Assembly (NCBI GenBank): GCA_902783775.1
Contig: CACZSI010000135.1
Span: 1-44,774 of the forward strand
Direction of reading: 5' to 3'
DNA: 44,774 bases
Source: an uncultured Lachnospiraceae bacterium
Lineage (GTDB): Bacteria; Bacillota; Clostridia; Lachnospirales; Lachnospiraceae
Shown in pieces: positions 8,605-19,197 of this stretch. The position numbers and the translations under genes are program-made. Under the pieces are notes generated by a model. It saw only the letters and a list, made by a program, of their open reading frames with translations, did not search any database and had not been told where the DNA came from. How positions within the stretch are numbered: position 1 is the first letter of the stretch; each line of letters begins with the position of its first letter.

Positions 8605-10119
8605 TTATTTTGTCCTTCCGTAAATATCACATAGATATCTTAATCTCTCCACCTTATCATCACTAAAATCATAAGGTTTCATTCTCCATCTCCAATTAGT
8701 TCCCATAGATGATGGCAGGTTCATTCTTCCGATATTTCCCACCTTTAACACATCCTGTGTCTGGAAAATAACTACATTGGCTACACTCTCATATGCCACC
8801 TTAAACAATTTATCTGTCAACTGCTCAAAGCTTTCATGTCTAGCTTCCACATATTCCCTTAAGTACCCTAGCTCCCAGTACTGCTGATTAGAAAGCCATC
8901 CCATAATAGTGTCATTATCATGAGTTCCACCGTAAGCTACTGTATTTGAGTCCCAGTTATATGGAAGATTAACATTAGTACGGTTTCCATCGAAAGCAAA
9001 CTCTAGAATCTTCATTCCTGGATATCCTGACTCTTCTAAAACTGCTTCCACTTCCGGCATTAAAACACCTAAATCCTCAGCAATAATTTTTTTATCGCCA
9101 ATTGATTCATTGATGGCATTTATAAGCTTCATTCCCGGTCCTAAAACATACTTTCCGCCTCTGGCATCCTCATCTTCTGCCGGGATAGAATAATATTTAA
9201 CCATTCCTATAAAGTGATCTATTCTAATAACATCATAGAACTTAGCTGCATATTTCATGCGCTTTCTCCACCAGGAAAAGTCATCTTTTTCCATCTTATC
9301 CCAATCATATAGCGGATTGCCCCAGAGCTGGCCTGTCTCAGAAAACATATCAGGTGGAACACCTGCCACTTTTTTAGGCTCTAACTTTTTATCCATCTGG
9401 AATTCCATAGGATTTTGCCAAACATCTGCTGAATCCAGGGCCACATAAATTGGAATATCTCCAATTATTTCAACACCTTTATCATTGGCATACTCCTTTA
9501 ATTTTTTCCATTGCTGATAAAACTTAAACTGAATAAACTTCTGAAATTCTATTTCTTCTTTATATTCAATTTTTATTTTTTCTAACGCTTCTTTCTTTCT
9601 GAACTTATATTCATCATCCCAGTCCTGCCATGACTGATATTCAAAATGCTTCTTTATGGCAGTATATAAAGCATAATCCTCTAACCAGAAATAATTATCC
9701 TTTATAAATTCTTTATATTCATCAGTGTCTCTATAATCATCTAAACTTTTAGCGTTATTGTATGCTTCAAATAAAACTTCGAATCTGGATTGGTAAAGTA
9801 GGCCGTAGTCTACCTGATCTTCTTCCATATACCATTTAAATGAATCCACAAAATTTTTCTCGATTAACTGCTCCTCAATTAACATATCTAAATCGATAAA
9901 ATACGGATTTCCTGCAAAAGCTGAAAATGACTGATAAGGGCTATCTCCGTAACCTGTAGGTCCTAGAGGCAACACCTGCCAATACTTCTGTGAAGCTTTA
10001 TCAAGTTTATCCACAAAATCATAAGCAGCCTTTCCAAATGTTCCTATTCCATATGGTGATGGCAAGCTTGATATCGCCATCAATATTCCTGCACTTCTAT
10101 CAAATTTCTCCTGTCTCAT
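8605..10119 (-). CDS. malQ: 4-alpha-glucanotransferase (amylomaltase)
   Basis: MalQ transfers alpha-1,4-glucan segments between maltodextrins (GH77) in glycogen or maltose use. The 504 residues give a full-length, bacterial-type enzyme. The opening RSAGILMAISSLPSPYGIGT is characteristic. Catalytic elements are RIDHFIG (nucleophile Asp), IAEDLGVL (acid/base Glu) and GTHDNDT (third Asp). No signal peptide is present, so it is cytoplasmic. It follows the rhomboid-like gene by 15 bases and precedes lysA by 51 bases. No maltose transport or regulator genes are nearby, so expression is probably tied to the housekeeping operon. Confidence 0.95.
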   Translation of the reverse strand: MRQEKFDRSAGILMAISSLPSPYGIGTFGKAAYDFVDKLDKASQKYWQVLPLGPTGYGDSPYQSFSAFAGNPYFIDLDMLIEEQLIEKNFVDSFKWYMEEDQVDYGLLYQSRFEVLFEAYNNAKSLDDYRDTDEYKEFIKDNYFWLEDYALYTAIKKHFEYQSWQDWDDEYKFRKKEALEKIKIEYKEEIEFQKFIQFKFYQQWKKLKEYANDKGVEIIGDIPIYVALDSADVWQNPMEFQMDKKLEPKKVAGVPPDMFSETGQLWGNPLYDWDKMEKDDFSWWRKRMKYAAKFYDVIRIDHFIGMVKYYSIPAEDEDARGGKYVLGPGMKLINAINESIGDKKIIAEDLGVLMPEVEAVLEESGYPGMKILEFAFDGNRTNVNLPYNWDSNTVAYGGTHDNDTIMGWLSNQQYWELGYLREYVEARHESFEQLTDKLFKVAYESVANVVIFQTQDVLKVGNIGRMNLPSSMGTNWRWRMKPYDFSDDKVERLRYLCDIYGRTK

Positions 10120-10134
10120 ATATACCTCTAATAA

Positions 10135-11007
10135 TTATTTATGTTCATGTTTAAATAAGTGTTCCATACAATATTCTTTATTTCCACTGCATTTAGAACA
10201 ATATCTAAATTCTAAATCAGGATCATCTAAGTTAGTCTTACCGCACACGCAGCATCTGTGAATGGCTGTCAGATTCTTGTTAGACTTAATTCCTTTATTT
10301 ATATTGTGCTTAAACTGTGTCTGTCTCTTAACTGTTTTATAAGTTCTACCTGATAAATTTCCGGTAACCTTAAAAATAATAAAATTAAGAAGGGACAATA
10401 TTATTACACATATATTAATGATTCCTATAACTCTATCCTGCTTAAAAGAATCAATAATCTCAGCGGCTAAAAATACCAAATAAATATATCCAATATATTT
10501 TGCTTTAATCTTAATCAAGAAATATAGCATTAATTCTGCTTCCGCAAAAGTAAATGCAAAAGCTAAAAAGATTGACATATTAATATAGTTAGTGGATACA
10601 TACATTCTAAGTAGCAAAGATGTAGCCATATTATCTAGTTCTGGAAAAATCAATGGCAAAATAAAATATAAAAGCATTGATCCTACCACTGTAAATATAA
10701 GGCCTGAGAATATATATATATTATATTTTTTCGTACCCCATATGCCTTCTAGTGTTCTACCGAAGTAATAATACATAAAAAACATAATAATGGTGAATAT
10801 ACCCAATCCTTCAGGAACTGTGATTACCCAGGTAACTAATCGCCATATCTGTTTATTATTAATTATGTCGTAGGGACTAAATTGAAGAAGACCATATAAA
10901 GACGGATTAGTATATAGTAAGAAATATCCTATAGCATATCCAATCAACAAATATAGTGTAAGATTCTTAATAGCAATATTGTAGGAAATGTTACGCTTCT
11001 TATTCAC
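10135..11007 (-). CDS. Rhomboid-like membrane protein with C-terminal Cys/His cluster
   Basis: This 290-residue protein has about six membrane helices. Rhomboid-fold hallmarks are IWRLVTWVITVP after the first loop and FGRTLEGIWGTKKYNIYIFSG in the next helix. The GxSG serine motif and the matching late histidine of active rhomboids are not visible, so it is probably a derlin-like pseudoprotease. After the last helix comes a basic linker and a cluster (about 250-290) with CCVCGK, YCSKC and YCMEHLFKHEHK, which looks like a zinc-binding cytoplasmic tail. The longest frame begins at a TTG at 11058, but a GTG at 11007 has GGAGG at an 8-base spacing and the promoter predicts a transcript start near 11062. 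GTG is therefore preferred. Confidence 0.75.
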   Translation of the reverse strand: MNKKRNISYNIAIKNLTLYLLIGYAIGYFLLYTNPSLYGLLQFSPYDIINNKQIWRLVTWVITVPEGLGIFTIIMFFMYYYFGRTLEGIWGTKKYNIYIFSGLIFTVVGSMLLYFILPLIFPELDNMATSLLLRMYVSTNYINMSIFLAFAFTFAEAELMLYFLIKIKAKYIGYIYLVFLAAEIIDSFKQDRVIGIINICVIILSLLNFIIFKVTGNLSGRTYKTVKRQTQFKHNINKGIKSNKNLTAIHRCCVCGKTNLDDPDLEFRYCSKCSGNKEYCMEHLFKHEHK

Positions 11008-11068
11008 TCTATCTTCCTCCTTTTTTTTAATCCAATTAATAAACGTATAATAGTCCAATCATTCCGAT

Positions 11069-11098
11069 ATTATACCATATATAATGTAGGCATTACAA
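11069..11098 (-). promoter_or_regulatory. Promoter of the rhomboid-malQ-lysA-metF operon
   Basis: On the minus strand TTGTAA (11093-11098) and TATAAT (11069-11074) are separated by 18 bases. The predicted start near 11062 leaves a leader of about 55 nt before the GTG start at 11007. It is back to back with the divergent promoter of the large activase gene. No other clear promoter was found down to metF. Confidence 0.65.
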
Positions 11099-11106
11099 AT
11101 AAATAA

Positions 11107-11135
11107 TTGTATTTTTTTCTTATTTGTAATATAAT
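11107..11135 (+). promoter_or_regulatory. Promoter of the large activase gene
   Basis: TTGTAT (11107-11112) and a perfect TATAAT (11130-11135) are separated by 17 bases. The predicted start near 11142 leaves a leader of about 124 nt that contains the AU-rich hairpin at 11171-11202. Confidence 0.6.
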
Positions 11136-11170
11136 ATCTTCGTTTACTTATGTTCAATTGAAATTATCTG

Positions 11171-11202
11171 CTTAAAGGTTGAAATTTTATTCAATTTTTA
11201 AG
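11171..11202 (+). promoter_or_regulatory. AU-rich hairpin in the activase leader (possible attenuator or operator)
   Basis: Arms 11171-11183 and 11190-11202 form a 13-bp stem, with two G-U pairs, around a 6-base loop. It is followed at once by tatttttc, so it looks like a weak intrinsic terminator inside the leader, 63 bases before the start codon. The same symmetry could instead be a repressor site. The stem is almost all A-U and therefore not very stable. Confidence 0.35.
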
Positions 11203-11265
11203 TATTTTTCAGTTAATAGATTTACCAATTTTTAATATTTATTAAGGTTTCGGAGGCATTTAAAA

Positions 11266-14200
11266 ATGTATAACGATAATTATTACAAATTAGGAATAGA
11301 TATTGGTTCTACTACTGTTAAGATTGCTATTCTTGATGAAAATAATAAGATGGTTTTCTCTGATTATCAGAGACATTACGCTAATATACAGGAGACATTG
11401 GCGGAATTATTAAAGAAGGCAATTGACTTATTAGGAGATGTGGAATTAGCTCCAATGATTACTGGTTCAGGTGGACTAGCTTTATCAGAGCATCTTAGAA
11501 TTCCTTTTGAGCAGGAAGTTGTAGCTGTTGCCACTGCTCTAGAAGATTACGCACCACAGACTGATGTAGCTATTGAGCTAGGTGGCGAGGATGCTAAGAT
11601 TATCTATTTTTCAAATGGTATAGAAGAGAGAATGAATGGTATCTGTGCCGGTGGTACAGGTTCTTTTATTGACCAGATGGCATCTTTATTACAGACAGAT
11701 GCATCAGGTTTAAATGAGTATGCCAAAAATTATCAGGAGATTTATCCTATCGCTGCGAGATGTGGTGTATTCGCTAAAACTGACATTCAGCCTCTTATCA
11801 ATGAAGGTGCTACTAAAGAAGATTTAGCGGCTTCTATATTCCAGGCTGTAGTTAACCAGACTATTTCCGGTTTAGCGTGCGGTAAGCCAATTCGTGGTAC
11901 AGTAGCATTTTTAGGTGGTCCATTGCACTTCTTATCAGAACTTAGAAATGCATTTATAAGAACCCTTAATTTAGATGATGAGCATATTGTAGCTCCAGAT
12001 CACTCTCACTTATTTGCAGCAACAGGTGCTGCCCTAAATCACAAGCCTAAGGTTAGAGCTATGGCTCTTGATTTATACGAGAGATTATCTAAAGGTGTGG
12101 CTATGTCTATGGAAATCAAGAGATTAGACCCACTATTTAATAATGAAAGAGAATATGATGAATTTACTAAGCGCCATAATAAGGCTAACGTAAAGAAATC
12201 AGATTTATCAACATATAAAGGAAATGCCTTTTTAGGAATAGATTCAGGTTCTACTACTACTAAGGCAGCTTTAGTAGCTGAAGATGGTTCTTTATTGTAC
12301 TCATTCTACAGCTCAAACAACGGAAATCCGTTAGAAACTATTATTAACGCCATCAAGGACATTTACTCTAAATTACCTGAGGGTGTTAATATTGTGCGCT
12401 CATGTTCTACAGGATATGGAGAAGCTTTAATTAAAAACGCTCTTTTATTAGATGAGGGCGAAGTTGAAACTGTGGCTCACTACTATGCAGCAGCTTTCTT
12501 CGAGCCTCAGGTAGACTGTATCCTTGATATTGGCGGACAGGATATGAAATGTATTAAGATTAAAAATAATTCTGTAGACAGCGTTCAATTAAATGAAGCT
12601 TGTTCTTCAGGATGTGGTTCATTTATAGAGACATTTGCCAAATCACTTAACTACTCAGTTCAGGATTTTGCTAAGGAAGCGCTTTTTGCTCCTAATCCAA
12701 CTGATTTAGGTACCAGATGTACTGTATTTATGAATTCTAACGTTAAGCAGGCCCAGAAGGAAGGCGCTACTGTAGCTGATATTTCATCAGGTCTAGCTTA
12801 TTCTGTAATCAAGAACGCATTATTTAAGGTTATTAAAATCACTGACGCTAGCGACCTTGGTAAAAAGGTTGTAGTTCAGGGTGGTACTTTCTACAATGAC
12901 GCTGTTTTAAGAAGCTTCGAGAAAGTATCTGGTACAACAGCTATAAGACCGGATATTGCCGGTATTATGGGTGCTTTCGGTGCAGCTTTAATTGCCAGAG
13001 AAAGATATAATGGTCAGCCTTCTACTGCCCTTACTTTAGAGCAGTTAAACGAGTTCTCTTACAAGACTTCAATGACTAGATGTCAGGGCTGTACTAACAA
13101 ATGTTTATTGACTATCAATTTATTCTCAGACGGCAGACGTTTTATCAGCGGAAACCGTTGTGAAAAAGGTTTAGGCAAAGAAAAAAACAAGGAAAATATC
13201 CCTAATTTATTCGAATATAAATACAATAGAGTTTTCGGTTATGAGCCTCTAGCTCCATCTGAAGCAAAACGTGGCGTGGTGGGTATTCCTAGAGTTCTTA
13301 ATATGTATGAAAACTACCCATTCTGGGCAACATTCTTTAAGGAATTAGGATTTAGCACAATGCTATCACCGGATTCTTCTCATCAGATTTATGAGATGGG
13401 TATCGAATCTATTCCTAGTGAATCAGAATGTTATCCGGCTAAGATTTCACATGGACATATTATGTGGTTATTAAAGAACGGCGCTAAATTTATCTTCTAT
13501 CCTTGTGTTCCATACGAAAGAAATGAAACTGAGGATGCAAACAACCACTATAACTGCCCTATTGTTACTTCTTATGCCGAAAATATTAAAAATAACGTGG
13601 AGGAACTAGACGATCCTGATATCAATTTCATGAATCCGTTTATGGCCTTTACTAACGAAGAAATTTTAACAAAGCGATTAGTGGATGTATTTAAAAAATC
13701 TCACAATATTGATGCTAGCGAAGTTAAAAAAGCTGCTCATTTAGCCTGGGAAGAATTAATTGCATCTAGAAATGATTTATGTAAAAAGGGTGAAGAAACA
13801 CTTAAGTATATGGAAGAAAATAATAAGCGTGGTATTGTTTTAGCCGGTCGTCCTTACCATATTGACCCAGAAATCAATCATGGTATTCCTGAGATGATCA
13901 CTTCATATGGTTTAGTGGTATTCACTGAGGATTCTATTTCTCATTTAGGAAAAGTTGAGCGTCCTTTGATTGTATCAGATCAGTGGATGTATCATTCTAG
14001 ATTATATAAAGCAGCAAACTATGTTAAAACCAGAGATGATTTAGATTTAATTCAGTTAAATTCCTTTGGTTGTGGTCTTGATGCTGTAACTACTGACTGT
14101 GTAAGCGATATTTTAACACGCTCAGGAAAAATTTATACTGTTCTTAAAATAGATGAGGTTAATAATTTAGGTGCTGCAAGAATCAGAATCCGTTCTCTTC

Positions 14201-15498
14201 TCGCTGCTCTTAGAGTTAGAAAAGAAAATAATTTCCAGAGAACAATCCAGCCTTCTTCTATTGATAAGGTGGAATATACTAAAGATATGAATGACAGCGG
14301 ATATACAATCCTTTGTCCTCAGATGAGTCCAATTCACTTTACAATGTTAGAGTCTGCTTTTGGAGCTTGTGGATATAATTTCGAAGTATTAGATTCTAAG
14401 AAATCTTGTATTGATTCAGGTCTAAAATATGTTAACAATGATGCTTGTTATCCATCTTTAATTGTCGTAGGACAGATTATGGATGCACTTTTATCTGGCA
14501 AGTATGACTTAGATAAAACTGCAGTTGTAATCAGCCAGACTGGTGGTGGTTGTCGTGCTACTAACTATATTGGATTTATCAGACGTGCATTACAGAAAGC
14601 CGGCATGGAACATATTCCTGTATTATCCCTTAGTCTTCAGGGTATTGAGGTTAACAGCGGATTTAAGATTACCCCTAAATTAGCTGCTAAGGCTGTTGAG
14701 GCTGTTCTTTATGGCGACTTATTTATGCGTGTAGTTTACAGAACCAGACCATATGAGGTTAACGAAGGTGAAACTGATGCATTGCACAAGAAATGGGAAT
14801 ATAAATTATGTCAGCAGTTAGCTGATAATAAATATGGTATCAGACGTTTTAAAAAGAACATGAAAAAGATTGTTAGAGATTTTGATGCTATAAAAGTTAA
14901 AGATATTAAGAAACCTAGAGTAGGTATTGTAGGTGAAATTCTAGTTAAGTTCTCTCCTACTGCCAATAATGATTTAGTTAATCTTTTAGAGCAGGAAGGT
15001 GCTGAAGCCATTATGCCTGATCTTATTGACTTCTTCTTATACGGCTTTAGAAACAATCAGTTTAAAGAAGAATTCTTAGGTTTCTCAAAGAAATCAACAC
15101 GTATTGGTAAATTAGGAATTAAAGCCGTGGAATGGATGAGAAACAGTGCTAAGAAAGAGTTAATTAAGAGCAAACACTTCTCTCCTACTTCTGATATTTG
15201 GGAAATGAGTGATATGGCTAAAGAAATAGTTTCTATTGGTAATCAGACTGGTGAGGGATGGTTCTTAACTGGTGAAATGCTTCACTTAATTCACGATGAT
15301 GTACCTAATATTGTATGTACTCAGCCTTTTGGTTGTCTTCCAAACCATATCGTAGGTAAAGGTGTAATTAAGAAGTTAAGACATTTACATCCTGAGGCTA
15401 ATATTGTAGCTATCGACTACGACCCAGGTGCCAGCGAGGTAAATCAGCTTAACAGAATTAAGTTAATGCTATCAAATGCTAAAAAGAATTTAAAATAA
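11266..15498 (+). CDS. Giant 2-hydroxyacyl-CoA dehydratase activase-related ATPase
   Basis: This 1410-residue protein has two ASKHA ATPase domains of the BcrA/BadF/HgdC type in tandem: the first from [14 protein letters not shown] (about 7-265), the second from [14 protein letters not shown] (about 323-575). Each has the cysteine pair that in HgdC holds a bridging [4Fe-4S] cluster (ICAGGTGS with ARCGVF; SSGCGS with TRCTVF). A CQGCTNKC cysteine patch, a DUF2229 region (about 665-870) and an HgdB-like C-terminal half follow. Activases of the family pump low-potential electrons into dehydratases. Here no dehydratase subunit genes are adjacent, and large fused versions like this have no settled substrate. 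CGGAGG precedes the ATG. The gene stands alone, the only plus-strand gene between 1 and 40,000. Confidence 0.88.
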   Translation: MYNDNYYKLGIDIGSTTVKIAILDENNKMVFSDYQRHYANIQETLAELLKKAIDLLGDVELAPMITGSGGLALSEHLRIPFEQEVVAVATALEDYAPQTDVAIELGGEDAKIIYFSNGIEERMNGICAGGTGSFIDQMASLLQTDASGLNEYAKNYQEIYPIAARCGVFAKTDIQPLINEGATKEDLAASIFQAVVNQTISGLACGKPIRGTVAFLGGPLHFLSELRNAFIRTLNLDDEHIVAPDHSHLFAATGAALNHKPKVRAMALDLYERLSKGVAMSMEIKRLDPLFNNEREYDEFTKRHNKANVKKSDLSTYKGNAFLGIDSGSTTTKAALVAEDGSLLYSFYSSNNGNPLETIINAIKDIYSKLPEGVNIVRSCSTGYGEALIKNALLLDEGEVETVAHYYAAAFFEPQVDCILDIGGQDMKCIKIKNNSVDSVQLNEACSSGCGSFIETFAKSLNYSVQDFAKEALFAPNPTDLGTRCTVFMNSNVKQAQKEGATVADISSGLAYSVIKNALFKVIKITDASDLGKKVVVQGGTFYNDAVLRSFEKVSGTTAIRPDIAGIMGAFGAALIARERYNGQPSTALTLEQLNEFSYKTSMTRCQGCTNKCLLTINLFSDGRRFISGNRCEKGLGKEKNKENIPNLFEYKYNRVFGYEPLAPSEAKRGVVGIPRVLNMYENYPFWATFFKELGFSTMLSPDSSHQIYEMGIESIPSESECYPAKISHGHIMWLLKNGAKFIFYPCVPYERNETEDANNHYNCPIVTSYAENIKNNVEELDDPDINFMNPFMAFTNEEILTKRLVDVFKKSHNIDASEVKKAAHLAWEELIASRNDLCKKGEETLKYMEENNKRGIVLAGRPYHIDPEINHGIPEMITSYGLVVFTEDSISHLGKVERPLIVSDQWMYHSRLYKAANYVKTRDDLDLIQLNSFGCGLDAVTTDCVSDILTRSGKIYTVLKIDEVNNLGAARIRIRSLLAALRVRKENNFQRTIQPSSIDKVEYTKDMNDSGYTILCPQMSPIHFTMLESAFGACGYNFEVLDSKKSCIDSGLKYVNNDACYPSLIVVGQIMDALLSGKYDLDKTAVVISQTGGGCRATNYIGFIRRALQKAGMEHIPVLSLSLQGIEVNSGFKITPKLAAKAVEAVLYGDLFMRVVYRTRPYEVNEGETDALHKKWEYKLCQQLADNKYGIRRFKKNMKKIVRDFDAIKVKDIKKPRVGIVGEILVKFSPTANNDLVNLLEQEGAEAIMPDLIDFFLYGFRNNQFKEEFLGFSKKSTRIGKLGIKAVEWMRNSAKKELIKSKHFSPTSDIWEMSDMAKEIVSIGNQTGEGWFLTGEMLHLIHDDVPNIVCTQPFGCLPNHIVGKGVIKKLRHLHPEANIVAIDYDPGASEVNQLNRIKLMLSNAKKNLK

Positions 15499-15531
15499 TC
15501 TTTATAACTATTTATCAAGTTATGGATAAAT

Positions 15532-15564
15532 AAATAGCGTTGATCTTAATGATCAACGCTATTT
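15532..15564. terminator. Bidirectional intrinsic terminator
   Basis: Two perfectly complementary 14-base arms, aaatagcgttgatc (15532-15545) and gatcaacgctattt (15551-15564), enclose a 5-base loop. T-rich flanks lie on both sides. It lies between the convergent activase and ung genes and can serve both. Confidence 0.9.
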
Positions 15565-15577
15565 TTATCTAATTAAT

Positions 15578-16252
15578 TTAAATATTTTCTATCTGCCAAT
15601 CTATAGGCTCTATGTTATGCTCTTTTAAGAATTCATTACATTTACTAAAGTGTTTGCAACCAAAAAAACCACGATAAGCTGATAATGGGCTAGGATGAGG
15701 CGCGGTTAACACTAAATGATTAGGATTATTTAGCATCTTAGCCTTCTTCTGGGCCGGTCCGCCCCATAACATAATAACTATCGGTCTATCTTCTTTATTT
15801 ATGGCTTCAATTACTGCATCTGTAAATTTTTCCCAACCTCTATTTCTGTGAGAATTAGCCTGATGTGCTCTAACTGTCAGAACTGTATTTAATAATAATA
15901 CTCCCTGTTTAGCCCACTTTTCTAAAAAGCCATTATTAGGAATATATAAGCCTAAATCGGAATTTAGTTCCTTATAGATATTCTGCAGAGAAGGTGGTGT
16001 ATCATTTCCTGGTAAAACTGAAAAACAAAGGCCATGAGCCTGGTTCTCATTATGGTAAGGATCCTGACCTAATATTAATACCTTAACATCTTTTAGCGGT
16101 GTTAAATGAAATGCGTTAAAAATGTCATCCGCTTTAGGATATATAACTTCTCTACTATACTCATCTCTTACAAAATTATATAAATCCTTATAGTATTCTT
16201 TTCTAAATTCATCTGATAAAGCGACTTTCCAATCGTTTTCTATCATTCCCAT
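15578..16252 (-). CDS. ung: Uracil-DNA glycosylase, family 1
   Basis: Ung removes uracil from DNA to start base-excision repair. The 224-residue protein carries the water-activating motif GQDPYH (62-67), LLLNTVLTV, and the minor-groove loop HPSPLS near 187. Length and order are standard. The start MGMIENDW follows AAAGGA at about eight bases; the ATG two codons on is an alternative. It is the last gene of the regulator-kinase-hisH-hisF operon, 18 bases after hisF, and ends at the strong bidirectional terminator. Confidence 0.97.
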   Translation of the reverse strand: MGMIENDWKVALSDEFRKEYYKDLYNFVRDEYSREVIYPKADDIFNAFHLTPLKDVKVLILGQDPYHNENQAHGLCFSVLPGNDTPPSLQNIYKELNSDLGLYIPNNGFLEKWAKQGVLLLNTVLTVRAHQANSHRNRGWEKFTDAVIEAINKEDRPIVIMLWGGPAQKKAKMLNNPNHLVLTAPHPSPLSAYRGFFGCKHFSKCNEFLKEHNIEPIDWQIENI

Positions 16253-16270
16253 AACTTTTTTCCTTTTATA

Positions 16271-17029
16271 TTATAATCTAACAGGAATATCCTTATTAGC
16301 TAAATATTTCTTTAAATCAACTATTTCCATCTCTCTAAAGTGGAACAGTGAAGCTGCTAAGGCAGCATCTGCACCACCCTCTGTTAAGGCATCATAAAAG
16401 TGTTCCATATTTCCTGCTCCACCTGATGCAATAACTGGAATAGACACACTATCAGCCACAGCTCTAGTTAACTCTAAATCGTAACCCTGCTTTACACCAT
16501 CACAGTCCATACTTGTTAATAGAATTTCTCCGGCACCGCGTCTGTCGGCCTCTTTAGCCCACTCAATTGCATCGATACCCATATCAACTCTTCCACCATT
16601 TTTAAAGATATTCCAGCCACCGTCAGGGCGTCTCTTAGCATCAATTGCCACTACCACGCACTGGCTTCCAAATTTACTAGCAGCATCAGAAATAAGCTGC
16701 GGATTCATTATTGCTGCTGAATTGACAGCTATCTTATCTGCCCCAGCTCTTAATAATTCTTTAAAATCATCTACTGTTCTAATTCCGCCACCTACTGTAA
16801 ATGGAATAAACACTTCATCAGCCACTTTTGAAACCATATCTACTACGGTTTTTCTAGCATCTGATGATGCAGTGATATCTAAAAATACTAATTCGTCTGC
16901 TCCGGCTTTATTGTAGATTTTAGCTACTTCTACAGGATCTCCTGCATCCCTTAAATCTACGAAATTAGTACCTTTTACAACTCTATTATTATCAACGTCA
17001 AGACAAGGAATTATTCTCTTAGTGTGCAT
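16271..17029 (-). CDS. hisF: Imidazole glycerol phosphate synthase, cyclase subunit
   Basis: HisF uses ammonia delivered by HisH to convert PRFAR to imidazole glycerol phosphate and AICAR. The 252-residue barrel has the expected catalytic aspartates in [15 protein letters not shown] (D11) and VVAIDAKR (near 130), and the phosphate-binding loops TVGGGIRT and IASGGAG. AAGGAG precedes the ATG. The partner hisH lies just upstream, 29 bases away. The other histidine genes are not in the window. Confidence 0.97.
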   Translation of the reverse strand: MHTKRIIPCLDVDNNRVVKGTNFVDLRDAGDPVEVAKIYNKAGADELVFLDITASSDARKTVVDMVSKVADEVFIPFTVGGGIRTVDDFKELLRAGADKIAVNSAAIMNPQLISDAASKFGSQCVVVAIDAKRRPDGGWNIFKNGGRVDMGIDAIEWAKEADRRGAGEILLTSMDCDGVKQGYDLELTRAVADSVSIPVIASGGAGNMEHFYDALTEGGADAALAASLFHFREMEIVDLKKYLANKDIPVRL

Positions 17030-17058
17030 TGTTCTTTCTCCTTAATTAAATTAATCTT

Positions 17059-17664
17059 TTATAAATCAGCAAAATTCTTTAACAATTTCAATCCAGCATC
17101 GCCACTCTTTTCAGGATGGAACTGACAAGCAAAAACATTGTCTTTTTCCACTGAAGCATGGATATCCACACCGTAATTAGTGATAGCTTTTACTATTGAT
17201 TCATCTTTAGCCTGTAAATAATATGAATGAACAAAATAGAAATATTCTTCATCATTTAGGCCTTTAAAAAGACGGCCATCATTTACTAACTTTAAAGAAT
17301 TCCAACCAATATGCGGAATCTTAAGTCCGTCCTTAGCGGGAATTTTCTTAATATGTCCATCTAAAATACCTAATCCAGCTACATTTTCAGCCTCATCACT
17401 ATCTTCAAATAAAAGCTGAAGACCTAAGCATATTCCCATAAAAGGTGTCTTTTTATCAACTACATCGTAGATAGTATTTACAAGATCATATTTTTTCAAT
17501 TTATCCATACAATCTCCAAAAGCACCTACTCCAGGTAAAATAACTTTATCTGCATTTAAAATAATATCCTTATCCGGTGTAACAATTGTCTCCTCACCTA
17601 AGAACTTTAATGCCTTCTCTACACTGTTAATATTACCTGCATCATAATCAATAATCGCTATCAT
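17059..17664 (-). CDS. hisH: Imidazole glycerol phosphate synthase, glutaminase subunit
   Basis: HisH is a class I glutamine amidotransferase that feeds ammonia to HisF. The 201-residue protein has the nucleophile in MGICLGLQLLF (C79) and the His-Glu pair in QFHPEKSG (H183, E185), so the triad is complete. Its ribosome binding site and first codons lie inside the last codons of the histidine kinase gene (17-base overlap), so the two are translationally coupled. Confidence 0.97.
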   Translation of the reverse strand: MIAIIDYDAGNINSVEKALKFLGEETIVTPDKDIILNADKVILPGVGAFGDCMDKLKKYDLVNTIYDVVDKKTPFMGICLGLQLLFEDSDEAENVAGLGILDGHIKKIPAKDGLKIPHIGWNSLKLVNDGRLFKGLNDEEYFYFVHSYYLQAKDESIVKAITNYGVDIHASVEKDNVFACQFHPEKSGDAGLKLLKNFADL

Positions 17665-19180
17665 TTTCTTCTCCTGTCTTACTATTAGTATCTAGTTCAA
17701 TATAGAATTCTACACCGTCTTCAAGGTTTAAAACGCCATACTTTTTATTATGTCTATCCATTATAACCTTGACAATGGATAAACCAATGCCATTACCACC
17801 ATATTTTCTAGTTCTGGCTTTATCAACTTTATAGAATTTATCCCAGATATGATCAATATCTTCCTTTGGGATATTCATCCCTTGATTGTACACAATAATC
17901 TTAGCTACGTCAACATCAGTCACGATTAAAACCCTTATTAAACCGCCCTTTGTGACATGGTTAAAAGCATTCTGAATATAGTTTACTAAGACTTGCTCTA
18001 TCTGAAATTCATCTGCCCAGACATAGACCTTTTTACTATCATCAAACTCTACTGTCACATCTAATTTCTTAGCTTCAATGGACATATTTTTAAGTAAATT
18101 TGATATAAGCTCTGTCACATTAAATCGTTCTATTTCTAAGGAATTAGAACCATACTCTAATTGGTTAAGGGCTAGTAGATTCTTAACCATCTTATTCATT
18201 TTATTAGCTTCATCTTTAATTACATCACAGTAATAGTTTAAATCCTGTGGATTATCAGCTATACCGTCCTGTAATCCTTCTGCGTAGCCATTAATTAATG
18301 CTATCGGAGTCTTAAGATCATGAGATACATTAGAGATAAAGTCAGCCTTCATCTTATCTATTTCATCTCTTTTTTCAATATCTTCGCTTAGCTTTATATT
18401 AGCATTCTTAAGTTTAGCAATAGTCTTTTCAAGTTTATCGGACATATCATTCATATTATTTCCTAATGTTCCGATTTCATCATTGCTGTCTCCATTATAC
18501 TTAGCCTCAAAATCTAAATCTGACATGCGCTTTGAGATATCTGCTAACTCTAATATAGGCTTAGCATATCGCTTAGTTACAAAATTCATAACAAACAATG
18601 TCATAATTAAGATTACAAGGGCAATCATAATAAAAAATCTATTAGAAATATGAGCATTTTCCCTAATATTTTCCACGGACATTCTTATAACAAAAAAATT
18701 GTCGGAGTTTAGCTTTCCATAAAGCTCATAATGATTTTTATTAGAAACTACATCTGTTACAGACTGCAAAACATAATTACTGTTCTGTTCGATAACATCA
18801 GCTTTAACTATAGATGAAATAGAATCCCTGGAAATAATTTCTTTCCATCTCTCTTTTAGCATTCTCTCGTTACCATACTCATAAATATGACTTCCATCAG
18901 CGTTAACTACTATAATAGTAGCTCCATCCTTATCACATAACTCATTTAAAGCATCTGTGTTTTTAGACTGATCAATATTGCTATCGCTCTTCGTAATAGC
19001 CTGCAATTTATAGTATAGCTGCTTAATAGATTTTTGCTTAGAATAGCCATAATATCTAGGCAATAAAACATTGCTAAACAAAAGAATTATAGATAAAGAC
19101 GCAATTATAACCACAGAAAGCAACAACGACATTTTTATGGCTATAGAACCTTTAATCTTATTAATAATTTTATCCTTCAT
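17648..19180 (-). CDS. Membrane sensor histidine kinase
   Basis: This 510-residue kinase has one helix at 16-40, an extracytoplasmic sensor region of about 140 residues, a second helix at 181-201, a HAMP linker (202-254), the phospho-acceptor segment FISNVSHDLKTP (H287), and an ATPase domain with NYIQNAFNH and GGNGIGLSIVK. It is a typical OmpR-partner (EnvZ/PhoR-like) kinase. The sensor region has no motif I can name. It follows the response regulator by 17 bases. Its last codons overlap the start of hisH, an unusual link between signalling and histidine synthesis. The signal is unknown. Confidence 0.92.
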   Translation of the reverse strand: MKDKIINKIKGSIAIKMSLLLSVVIIASLSIILLFSNVLLPRYYGYSKQKSIKQLYYKLQAITKSDSNIDQSKNTDALNELCDKDGATIIVVNADGSHIYEYGNERMLKERWKEIISRDSISSIVKADVIEQNSNYVLQSVTDVVSNKNHYELYGKLNSDNFFVIRMSVENIRENAHISNRFFIMIALVILIMTLFVMNFVTKRYAKPILELADISKRMSDLDFEAKYNGDSNDEIGTLGNNMNDMSDKLEKTIAKLKNANIKLSEDIEKRDEIDKMKADFISNVSHDLKTPIALINGYAEGLQDGIADNPQDLNYYCDVIKDEANKMNKMVKNLLALNQLEYGSNSLEIERFNVTELISNLLKNMSIEAKKLDVTVEFDDSKKVYVWADEFQIEQVLVNYIQNAFNHVTKGGLIRVLIVTDVDVAKIIVYNQGMNIPKEDIDHIWDKFYKVDKARTRKYGGNGIGLSIVKVIMDRHNKKYGVLNLEDGVEFYIELDTNSKTGEENDSDY

Positions 19181-19197
19181 ATTTTTCTCCCAGATAA

